The translations under genes were made by a program, and so were the position numbers. From NCBI GenBank assembly GCA_949592205.1, contig CATIUR010000005.1, positions 106,637,277 to 106,701,276 of the forward strand: a stretch of 64,000 nucleotides of DNA, given 5' to 3'. Of this stretch, positions 43,799 through 54,615 are shown piece by piece (positions within the stretch are counted from its first letter, which is position 1; every line of letters starts with the position of its first letter). The notes under the pieces were generated by a model. That model saw nothing but the letters and a program-made list of their open reading frames with translations. It ran no database searches and was not told the DNA's origin. Source of the DNA: Helichrysum umbraculigerum. Taxonomy: Eukaryota; Streptophyta; Magnoliopsida; Asterales; Asteraceae.

Positions 43799-46700
43799 AT
43801 GGATATTCGTGACGAGATTCCTCCAAATCCAGTATCATCAGAGCCGATTCATGCTATGCCAGCTCCGTTACGTAAGTTTTTTTTTTATGTTTTGTGTAGC
43901 TTTTAGTTTTAAATACGTTACACGTTATTATTCGCTTATTGTTTGTTTTGATCTTGTATTGTTGTATATTATTTGTGTTTTTGTGTTTTTGTTTGATTCT
44001 AGGGTTTTGTACCACATGTGTTGCTGCTTGATTTTAGGGTTTTTGTAACACATGTGTTGTTTGTTACTCTTGTATGTTGTCGTGGATAGCTGTAGTATAG
44101 TGTCTGTGTGTTTAGATGTTGATGTGGTAGTCTAGTTACACAAGTGTTATTACTGTAGTTTGTTTTTTTATGTGGTTATCAACTAATTGGCATATCACAT
44201 GTGTATATGGATTATGTATATGTGATGTTTAGGTGCTATTTATACTCGCGTTGATATATATTTCATTGATTTTTCTGTTTTTTGTTGTGTGTTTTTTTTT
44301 TTTCGAAGAGTTTTTGTGTGTTCGTTTGTTTGTGTTTTATTAGATGTTGAAGACTCCATCATTTCGGAAACTGATGAGGATGTAGTTATTTCACTAGAAG
44401 GTTATTTTTTCTGTTTTGTTACTATGTTTTCATATGTGTTGTTCACTATTACATGATGTGTCATCTATTTGGTTTGAAGTTTTATGTGTGCTGTCTTTAT
44501 TTTTTCAGTTTTGAAGTCATTACCCTTTTTGGATGAACATCCTTTAAAGGTTTATAATAGAAAAAAGACCAAAAAACAAAAAAATAGTCATGTTGATGAT
44601 GAAGGTAAATGTCTCTTCAATTATTTGTTTGATAATTTTTGTCCTTTTTTTACTTGTAATGTTTGAGTTGTGATTTAACCATTAGTATCACACATTTTGG
44701 ATCAGTAGCATATATTTTGTTTAGTATGCATTACCACATGTGTAAATATGTGTATCACATGTGTTTAGAGTTTGTATACCATTTTGTTTTAGTAAGTATT
44801 GACATATGTGGTAATTCTGTTTTGTACTATTTTTTGTATGACATGTGTTAATAAGCATTTACACATGTGGTTTTCAGTCATGCTAATCTTAAATTATTAT
44901 TTGTGTTTGTGTTATTTATTTTTTTATTTTTTCCAGCTGCTGATAATCCACCATGTTCACTTACAATTGCTGAGGTTTTGAAAAAGAAAAAGAGCGCCGC
45001 TTTGCGTCAGCTTAGAGAAGCCCTCATGGAAGCTGAAAAAAAAAGAATGAGGAAGCTGCAAGTATAAAAAAGGCTACCCTCACAAAAGCTACCACTGCGA
45101 GGACTGAGGTTCCAAAGTTTGTCAGTCAGAAAAAAGAGGCTGCTGAAGTCAAAAAAAGGAAGCTCGCGGAAACAAAGAAAAAAACTGAAGCAAAAGAGAG
45201 TAAGGATGCTGCTGCGGATGACCAAAATAAGACACCAGTGTTTACTGAGGAGGATAAAAGAAAGATTGCTATTCTTGAAGAATAAATAGTACGGTTGAAG
45301 AAGGCTGAGGCGTAGAAGAAGGCTGAGGCGAAGAATGTTGAGACGCAGAAGAAGGCTGAAGCTGCGGAGAATAAGGAGGAAAAGGATGTGAAGAAGGATG
45401 AGGATGTAAAGAAGGAGGAGAGGAAGAAGACTGTTAGAAAAACTGGTGGGAAAAAAAATGTACGAGTTAAGGATGAGGAAGAGGAGGAGAGGAAGCCTCC
45501 AAAGCGTGTGAAAGTAGAGGAGGCGAGCACAAAATTTGAATCGATTCGCATCCGGACTACGGTAAAACCTTTGTGGGAGGCTGGGAGTACTCTATCGACT
45601 GAGCAGAAGGAATGTCTGCGTGCCATTAGATTTGGTGCGTTCATTGATCTTCCGATCAGTGTTCTCCCAGGTAATTTCTTCGTACTTTTTTGATTTTGTG
45701 TTTCTGTATATGTAAGATTATTTTTTGATACCTTTATTTAACACTTATGATTCTGATGACTAACATATGTGTTACTATTTTTCATATGACATGTGCTAGT
45801 GGATACTCAATAATATTTACACTGTGTTTGATTTATTTTATTTTTTACATATATTTTTTTATTGTATATTTTGGCAGGGCAATTGGGATATTTTGTTGTT
45901 GAGAATTTTCATCCGGATACAATGGAGATTAAGGTTGGTGATAAGAGTATAAAGGTTACAGCAGACGCTGTGAGTGATGTGTTTGGGATACCCAATGGGG
46001 GTATTAATATAATGGAACTACCATATGTAAACAATGATGAACCTTGTATGGATCAGTTTAAGAAGGAATTTCCCGATTTTCCAGACTCCAGCCTCACCTC
46101 CACGGACATGGTGTCTAAGATTGTCACAAATAAAGCTGTTGACTTTTGTTTTAAGTTGAAATTTCTCATGTTGTTTGCAAATACGATGGGTAGATGCTAC
46201 AGCAATGGGAAGTTTATTCATCATTTTGTGTTCAAGTTCACGGAAGCTACTGACTTAAAAAAGCTTGATTGGTGTGGGTTTATCATTGATTGTTTGGAGA
46301 AGCCAACCTTGGCTTGGAAAAATGATAGATCTACTCATTATCAAGGCCCAGTCACCTTCCTTACTGTGAGTTACTTCTATCTTTTTCTTTTTTCTTTTTT
46401 TATTTTAAATATGTAAATGTTACTTATACAAATTGAAACATCATGTTATCTGAAAATACTGCAGTTGTTGTATCTTGATTCTGTGAAGCCGAAAACATGC
46501 TCTGTTATTCGTCAACGTCCAATTATTTCTAATTGGAGTAACAGGTTTATGAAGCTTGTTCAAGCAGAGGAGGTAGCTAATGGATGTTTCGGTCAGTTGG
46601 ATTTTGCTGGTAAATACAATCCAGAGGATGCATGTCAAGAAGAAGGATTTTTTAACCCTACAGAAGGCAAAGAAACTGGTGCAAGTGTAAGTATTAACTT

Positions 46701-48915
46701 CATTGTATCACATGTGTTACCTTCATATATCACATGTGTTACCTTCATTTTATCACATGTGTTACCTTTATATATCACATGTGTTACCTTCATTTTATCA
46801 CATGTATCACATGGTTTTATTTTTACATTTACAATTGTTTTTTTTTTAGGTTTTTATTTATGTTTTTGTATATATACAGGATTACATTGATAACCTATTA
46901 AAGATGATCGATTCTGTCACGAAGACGTAACTTATTATCGAAAAGAATATGCATGATGGAATCAAGAAATTCCCCGGGGACAGTCATTTTGAGGAAGTTG
47001 GTGTGTTGTTTGATGGAATTTTTAGAAGTCGTGTTTATCATCCAGAGGTTGTTGATGCTGTTCATAAGGAATCTGATGGTGGTAGTGAAAACAAGGAAAG
47101 TAAAGGGAAAGGAGATGGTGCAGAGGGTAATGGCAAGGACGATGGTGGTGGTGGAAAAAAGGATTCAGAAGGTAATGTGAAAGATGGAGGTGGCAAGAAT
47201 TTTGAAAGAGATAAAGCTGATGATGGCGAAGTTGATGAAAGTTTGTTGAATTACTTCATGATGGAGGACGAGATAGTTGAGGTTTTTGACATGACTTTCG
47301 CTTTTAATCCTTCACAATTTTCACTTGTAGACCCCCATGTATCACCTATTTTACCTACCTCTGTTGACTTACCTACCTCAATAACGCTACCTAGTTCTAA
47401 TTGTCCTAATTTTTCACTTGGTCTAACTCAGGAGTTTGATGAGGGTGTACCTGGCGTTGATGGTGCTGCTAGTATTGGGGTTGTTGATACATCTAAGCCG
47501 TCTGTGGTCAATTTCTCGCCATACATGAACAAGAAAACTGATGTAACTACGCATATTATGGTTCGTAAATACAGACTTTCTAACCGGCTTTTTGCGATGA
47601 CAGGGGATAAATCGTAAGTTTTGCTTCCTTTCTTTTTTATGATATTACTTTTTTTATAAATTTTTTGTTTTGACACCTTACATTTTTTTTAGTGAAACAC
47701 TTTTTGAAAATGATTTCGGGATGAAGGTTTCTCGTAAAGAATTCGAAACTCTTGCACCGGGTTTGTGGATCAGTGGTAACACGGTTGATGTTTGGGCTTA
47801 TATTCTTAATCATGAAGAAATGTCTCATCTTGAAGCTACAAAAAGACTCTTTTTTCCAACTTCAATTTTCGTAAGTTATTTTAAAAGTAGTATTTGTCTA
47901 GTTTTTATTAATTAGCTTTTTTTTCTATATATTTCATTTGTGATAATTTCTTTTTTGTTAGCCTAAGCATATGTTTAGACTTACCAAGGAACAGAAGGTT
48001 GAGGCTTTTAAAACATCTATGTCTGCTTGGTTGCGTGATGATGATCAACTGTTGTCATTGAAAAATGTTGATATGGTAACACTATTTTTTTTATTGCTTT
48101 TTACATACCATTTTTTTTTGTTTCTTTTGTACAGTATCACATGTGATATAAATAAATTAACACATGTGGTACTAATCATGTAACACATGTGGTTCTAAAT
48201 TAGTAACACATGTGGTACAAATACATTAACACGTGTCGTATTTATTGACAGGTTTTCTTCCCCATTTTTCGGTCAAGTCACTTCTACTTACTGGTATTCC
48301 ATTTGACGAAAAAAACCTTCCATGTTCTTGACAACAGTTGTGAGTTTGATTACGAGTTGAAGTACAAGGAAACTTGCAACTTGGCTGTGAGTAACCATAC
48401 TTGATATGTAATATTGTAGGTTATTGTTCATATTCAAAGTAGTAATTATATCAAATGTTTTGTTACTGTTTTTATTTTTGTAGAAATCTTTGTTTGTACA
48501 ACATCTCAAAGATGTTGGGCATCCTGCGTTCGATAAGCTTAAAAAGGTAGAGAGGGCTACAGTGATGCAGTTGAAGTGGAAGACTCGAAAAAATCATTCT
48601 GATTGTGGGATTTTTGTTATGATGCATATGGATCAATACCTAGGTCAGGCCTCTTCAAAATTTGATTGTGGTCTTGATGTGGAAGGTCGTGCTCAGAAGA
48701 TGCAGATTATTCGTCTGCGTATAAAGTACGCTGCAAAGATGTTATTGCATGAGGTAAACATTCACAGAAACTGCGTTCAGATCTTTGTTGATCGGTTTAT
48801 GAATGAGCGGACACGTGAAGTGATTGAGAATGAAATCAAAAATGCCATTGGAAACCGCCAAAAGCTAGTCATGGAGCTTAAAAATGAAGAAGAAAACACT
48901 GTTGAAGGAAAGTAA
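43799..48915 (+). pseudogene. Ulp1-type (C48) cysteine protease gene of the MULE, mildly disabled
   Basis: An 11-exon model with GT-AG borders fits throughout: 43799-43871, 44344-44400, 44509-44604, 44937-45670, 45878-46365, 46465-46686, 46880-47613, 47693-47870, 47962-48075, 48252-48386, 48484-48915 (about 1,087 codons). Exon 4 is Lys/Glu-rich; exons 4-6 hold a conserved plant domain (GQLGYFVVENF, DVFGIPNGG). The protease triad is present across the last exons: His in SSHFYLLVF, Asp in HVLDNS, Cys in NHSDCGIFV. Defects: one A lost in the A-run 45036-45044 (frame only fits with ten), TAA at 45283, TAG at 45313 and TAA at 46928, each one C-to-T step from CAA/CAG. Known role of the family: SUMO or related deconjugation; in MULEs the role is unknown. 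Confidence 0.8.
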
Positions 48916-49909
48916 AGTTTTGATGTGGAATGTTATCTGGTGTTATTTTGGGAATTTGGATAATAAAACACTGTTGAAGGAAAGTAAACTTTTTTTTTGT
49001 TTTTTTTTGTAATGGATTTGTAATTTGGGGATAAGATAGTTATGGATTTTATATATATCTTTTGGTTTTTATCAGATGATTTAATGTGTGTAATTTTATG
49101 TGGTAGTAATCATGTAACACATGTGGTAGTATTCATGTAACACATGTGGTACTAATCATGTAACACATGTGATTCTAATCAATAACACTTGGTACTAATC
49201 ATGTAACACATGTAGTACTAATCATGTAACACATGTGGTACTAATCAATAACACTTGGTTTAACTATTACTTTACACTTGGTACCATGCACCAACACTTG
49301 TGTTAACTACCAATAACACTTGTTTTCAGTACACTCACACTTGTGTACTATAACCATAAAACTTGTGTTACATACCACTAAAAGATATTTCACATGTGTA
49401 AAAGTAAAGTATCCGTGATAGTCATAGTAACAGATACATTACTTAAGAAAAATATATACGTGTGTTGTATGTTTTAGTATACGTGTTACCATTCATTAAC
49501 ACATGTGGTAATAGTTAACTAACACAAGCGGTACTAAACAAGTAAAACATATGGCTCCAAACAAGTAATTGACATGTGTCATGTCTTAATATAATTTGTT
49601 ACAAAACAAGTAAAGTATGTGTTACAATCATTCATATAGACAACTAACATGTAAAGAATTAAACATGTATACAGTAACACATGTGTTAGCATACAACAAA
49701 GTAACACATGTATTAGAAACCAGCAACCAACATATTCTTTAAAAATAAGAAATCATCATATCAATTGTATGTAACACATAGTATTAAACAAAGAATATCA
49801 AAAATGTACTTAAAATGTAAATCAAAATTAAAAGTTATCAACTTTATATCATTCAGTAACACATGTGATACTAAACATGTATCACATGTGTTAGCATTCA
49901 CTGTCCATT
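48916..49909. repeat. Spacer between convergent MULE genes, filled with ACACATGTG motifs
   Basis: From about 49080 to 49890 at least fifteen copies of TAACACATGTGNTA or near variants (TAACACTTGGTACT, CACTTGTGTTA) occur, often as CATGTAACACATGTGGTACTAAT at irregular 18-35-bp intervals. No gene is seen. The same motif fills introns of both flanking genes. Confidence 0.85.
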
Positions 49910-52900
49910 TTATGTAGCCTGCTCTTCTGCTATCATCCTCACATATGCTTCCTCTTTCTCCCTCTCTCTAGCTTCTGCTTTTGCCTTAGCTTCTGCAGTT
50001 TTTCTTTCACATGACGTTGCGTTATGGCCTGTTTTTCCACACTTTCCACAATTATTTTTCCTCTTTCCTGCAGACTTAACTACTTTTTCTTTTGCGCTCA
50101 TCAAACGTTTGTCCCTCCCGCAGCCTTTGTACCTTAATATATCTGGATTCTAAATTTCAACTGCATCCGGTCTCTTAATCCCGTGTAGTTCTTCAATCAC
50201 GTCATTCTTACTTCGAGGTTGAGCCTCTGATATTGAAGCTTCGATATCCATCTTCATCTTCTTCAACTTTGTCACAAAATCAGCCATCTTTTCTTCATTT
50301 TTTCCTATGAGCTGCAAACAGTCCTCAAAGCAGGAAGCCGCCTCACTTGAGAGTTGCTCACACTCTGTTGCTATTCGTTTTCTTTTACGAACTTCAATAG
50401 GAATCAAATTCTTGGTCCATCTTCTTAAAATGTACCGGCTTGGTATCTCCTCAATGTTACGGTTTTTAAAGAGACATAAAATGTGCCTACATAAGAATCC
50501 ACGTCTAGTGAACTTCTTGCAGTTACAATCCACGGATCCATCATTCAACCCATAAAGCACCTTAATTCAAATAAACCAAAAGAGAGGTAGTAGTTAGTAT
50601 CACGTGTGTAAGTCATCAATATCACATGTGTTATTAGGCAGTAATACATTGGATAGCATCTTTAACACATGTGTTAGTCATCAATATCACATGTGTTATT
50701 AGGAAGTAAAACATTGGATAGCATCTTTAACACATGTGTTAATCATCAATATCACATGTGTTAGTAATGACAGAATTACAGAATCATGCAAACAAAATTT
50801 TACAGACTTTTAATTATTTAGATCCCATACCTTGTAGTCATATGTTCGTGTCTTTTTATCTTCAGGCCAAAATTCCACTTCCCAGTCTTCATTTGAAGCT
50901 CTTTCATCATCCGTGTACTTCCTCGTTTCCTTGATTATATATTCTTGGAAAGCATCTTCACTTCTTAAGGCGTATATCGAGCATTCCCATAGTGATTTCA
51001 CTATCTCTATTTGCACGAGATTAAAAATTGTTCTCGTGTACACCTTCGCCGCATGTTTTTCAATCCTAAGTTGTGTATTGTACTTTGGAGTCGTTTGCGT
51101 CGTTTGGTGGTCAAGTACATCCTGATTGTACCTCTGTTTTTCCATAGCATTCTCAAAACACAACATAAATTTTACGAGAGTTGATCTTTTGTTATTGAAG
51201 ATCCCGAAGAATGAATTTTCACTCTCTGATCTCGAGGTTGTCCTCATTAGTCCACACAGTTCAACGTCTGCAAAGTATGCGGGTATCCACGTAGACCTGA
51301 TTTCATAGATCTTCTTGAGCCATTTGTGGTTTTGTGTCTTATACTCGTCCATTAGCTTTGCCCACTCTTCCTCAAACTGTTCAGGTGTAATCCACATGTT
51401 ACATATAATCCTATTGAACTTTTTCTTGAACTCTTTGTCATCAGGTACGTCATAAAGAATATGCAAGCGCAAAGACATTGAGTAAACATATGTGTTAGTA
51501 TAAAGTAACACATGTGTTAGCATACAGTAACACATGTGTTACAAATCAGTAACACATGTGTTAGCAAGCAGTAACACATGTTTTCATGAAGCAAGCTTCA
51601 TTGTAAGACATGTTATATACTTCTGCAAACGAGTGTTATCATATAATAGTACAACAAACATACCTTCCCTGGCAGCTTATCTGTGATGTGCCACATACAA
51701 AGTCTGTGCTTCGACTCAGTTAGGACCTTATCTACTGCTTTTTTCATTGATTTATCCTGATCTGTCACGATAATTCTTGGCTGCACTCCAACGCCTTTAG
51801 GAATGCTTTGAGCAGCCATTCGTAACTATCGGAAGTTTCATTGTTTAGCAAGCCCGCACCAAGCGTCACACTCTTTCGGTGGTTGTCTATTCCAGTGAAC
51901 GGTACGAACATCATGTTGTACCTGTTGAATAAAATACGTGTTATGTGTGAATTACGTATATGATGAAAATGTAAAGATGGACGCGATAACAAATTGACAG
52001 TAACACATGTGGCAGCAATCGGTAACACATGTGTTAGCATCAATCGGTAACACATGTGTTCCTGTACTGTAACACATGTGTTAGTGTCCTGTAACACATG
52101 TGACATGCTTTTTAAATTTATTTTATACGTACTTGTTGGTTGAGTAAGTGGCATCAAAGGAGACGATATCACCAAATTCTCTGTAGTTAGCCTTGGCTAC
52201 TTCATCAGCCCAAAACAAAGATGCTAGCTTGCCTTCTTCGACTTTGTACTCAAATGAGAACTCGGCTACATAAGTTTTTGTGTTAAGCATTTTTGTCACA
52301 AGGATTTGTGCGTCGCTGCCTCCCATAAACACGTTCATGTCTCTCATAAAGTTCTTGAAGTCAACCACAGTTCCATTTGTGAAATCATAAGATCCTTTGA
52401 GAGTCCTGTATATGTTGTGTGCCTTAGTTGGTCCAATATTCATCGTCCCGAGCTTGAAAATGAACTGTTGTTGCTGGAATGTTAGCTTCCTCGCCTTTTT
52501 CATTAGATATTCGTGCTCCTTATGGCACATCATATGATTGTGTGTCTCCATAAACGAGATTAATCTGAACTTTCCATCTCGAGTTCTTTTTAATATTATT
52601 TTTGCTTTGCACCCGGTGACTGAGATGTTGGATACCCTATCTTTTTTTTTAAACCTTTTTTTGGTTTTTTTTCTTGTTCTTTTAATGTGTCTTCATTATT
52701 TCTCTCGGGGTATCCAGCCTTGTTGCATATATAGTGCTTCTCGTACACCAAGTCATTCTTTAGCCTCTTTTGAGTGGAGCTTCTCACTCCGAATCTCCCC
52801 TGAAACGCGTATCTTAGATAATACACGTAAGTATCTTCAAGCACTTCAAAAACTTGCCCGACATGTGGCTTTACATATTCTGCCACTTCTGGTATCCATA

Positions 52901-53315
52901 GGGTGGTCCCACCCGGTGTTTCAATCTCATTTGAAACAATCAGCAAGGTGTTTGGTGTACCGATTGATTCTGTAAAAGATTTCGGAGAAATGTAACATTA
53001 TATTACAAGCGGTAACGCATGTGTTATTGAACAGTAACACATGTGGTAATCTAATTGTAACACATATGGTAATCAATTACTAACATATGTGTTATTAACA
53101 TATGTTATGTGTCCCTGAGATTTCATTAACACTATGTTACGCACACATGTGTTATTAACACATATTGCTAACACATGTGTTATTAACACATGTGTTGGTA
53201 AATTTCATCATTAGATAGCATGTTTTATTAGATAGCATGTCTTAGTACCTGTAGCCTTTGCGTCTGTCTGTTGTTCGATGTCAATAGCTTCTTTAATTTC
53301 TTGTATCACAGCCAT
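49910..53315 (-). pseudogene. FAR1/MURA-type MULE transposase, mildly disabled
   Basis: Minus-strand exons: 53315-53249 (start MAVIQEIK), 52969-52133, 51921-51664, about 51477-50831 (left border not resolved) and 50560-49910. Domains in order: FAR1 DNA-binding (VFEVLEDTYVYYLRYA...GCKAKI...ETHNH), MULE transposase core (SFDATYSTNKY|NMMFVPFTGIDNH; IIVTDQDKSM; LCMWHI), SWIM zinc finger (CNCKKFTRRGFLCRH) and a CCHC knuckle (CGKCGKTGHNATSC). Defects: a frameshift in the T-runs near 52642-52671, a 1-bp frameshift near 51796 between FLKA and VGVQPRII, and TAG at 50150-50152 (CAG expected) before the knuckle. It would cut and join MULE ends; it resembles the domesticated FAR1/FRS family, but the element context favours transposase. 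Confidence 0.8.
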
Positions 53316-54121
53316 CACGTCCGTACTGCAACATAATACCGTTCAAATTTATCAGCTACCGCATATGTTAATCCAACTCTGTTTGACTAGTTTTGACAAC
53401 TAACACAAGAAACATAAGACTTACATAGAAGACTGGACATACATTAGCTAATAGTATCACTTATGTTAGCACAATTTCAATTTTAGTGAGTAACACATGT
53501 GTAATTAATTTAAAAAATCCAACATCTGGAACTTTTTTTTTTCCAAGTCTTTTTGTAGATTTTTGACAACTTTTAACGAAACACATAGTTCACAGGTATT
53601 GAAACGTTACTAGTACCACGTGTGTTAGTAACAAATAATTTCATAATCACATTACGATTTTTGCGCTGCTCAATGATTAATTATGCTGTTTTTTAAAAAA
53701 TTAGTAGGTGAATCAACGAAAATCATACTGTTATTGCAGTTTCGTCAATCAAATCTTAAATTAACGACGTTAAAATCGCGATAAACAAATTACGTTAAAA
53801 TCGCGCACAACACGATCTCATAAAATCGCGGAATCGTAAAACCTAATCGATTTATCACAAATCGGCCGTTCGTTTGATGAATTGAAGAGTTTTTGAGTGG
53901 AAATAACCTAATTCTTACCTTCGATTTTGATTTTTGCGTTGATCAGAAAAACCCTGCTCGATGGTTGTTCGTACATGTGTCTGTATGTGTATGTATATAT
54001 TCTGCGTATGTATCTATATATATATATTCTAATTTTGTTTTTTTTGAGTAATGATTTAATTAGAATTAAATATAATATAAGAAGACCATAATACCCTTCC
54101 ACCCCTAAATGAAATGGAGCA
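53316..54121. other. MULE right subterminal region (transposase upstream)
   Basis: It contains further ACACATGTG motifs (for example 53430-53500 and 53617-53632), then sequence without the motif from about 53650, presumably the transposase promoter and leader. No gene is seen. Confidence 0.5.
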
Positions 54122-54172
54122 TTTTGATTGGCATTCTCACACAAAATGTCATTCTCATTTAAACGTCACCCA
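54122..54172 (-). repeat. MULE right terminal inverted repeat (candidate)
   Basis: On the complement it reads GGGTGACGTTTAAATGAGAATGA..., matching the left end at about 12 of 18 outer positions and again at GTGAGAATG. Confidence 0.5.
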
Positions 54173-54181
54173 ACAATATTA

Positions 54182-54615
54182 ACAAAAAAAAAAAGTTTGA
54201 AAAAAGAAAAAGGCAAGTCATTGGAAATAGAAATTGTCTCCCTCGTTTGTGTGGCGGAATTTTTCTAATTTTGCCAAATTCATCTTTGACTCTCCGGACA
54301 CCACCTCCTTCCTTCCTTCCTTCCTCAATCCATTTCCTTTTTCACAAATTTATTAGTCTAATAAATAAATTCTTTCAGTTCAGCTACTACTCCTCTAACT
54401 TATTCAATTACTACATCAACATCACCAGTTTGTTTGTAGATCTGACTTGCCGGATTTTGCTGTTTTCTTAGGGTTTTTTGCTTCTTCCATTTTGTTTAGC
54501 TGCGAGTTAGGGTTTGTTTAGATGTAAAGTGAAAACGTTTGATGGTATTTGAAGTGATTTCAATTGATAATGACCGGCGTCTGTTGGTGCTTCTCCGGTG
54601 ATTACGTCACATGGA
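54182..54615 (+). promoter_or_regulatory. Promoter and 5' leader of the PRAF/RLD gene
   Basis: The MULE ends within about 440 bp of the start codon. The stretch has a short CTTC repeat (54308-54328) and a TTAGGGTTT-type sequence (54470, 54508) often seen in plant leaders. No clear TATA box was fixed; the transcription start is unknown. Confidence 0.45.

Larger units (their letters stand above)
43335..54172. mobile_element. Mutator-like element with Ulp1-type and transposase genes (KI/Kaonashi-like MULE)
   Basis: The two genes are convergent: an Ulp1-type protease gene on plus (43799-48915) and a FAR1/MURA-type transposase on minus (53315-49910). Candidate ends are inverted: GAGAAGAGTTCAAATGAG at 43335 and the complement of GGGTGACGTTTAAATGAG near 54171; deeper parts also match (TTGTGAGAATGAGG and complement of CATTCTCACAC). 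Outside lie AAAATATTA (43326-43334) and ACAATATTA (54173-54181), 8 of 9 matching, as expected for a 9-bp MULE duplication. The combination is known from Kaonashi-type MULEs. Exact borders are by eye. Length would be 10,838 bp. Confidence 0.75.

Noticed and set aside
45126..45644. Minus-strand Ser/Phe-rich ORF of 172 codons
   Set aside because: It is the complement of the Lys/Glu-rich exon 4 of the Ulp1-type gene.
51478..51535. N-terminal residues of the minus-strand ORF 51535-50810 as protein
   Set aside because: This part is translated ACACATGTG repeat, hence intron; the real exon begins later, at a border I could not fix.
49910..53315. Domesticated FAR1/FRS transcription factor instead of transposase
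   Set aside because: It sits inside MULE-like ends with a partner Ulp1 gene and has frameshifts and a stop, which fits a decaying transposase better than a host regulator.
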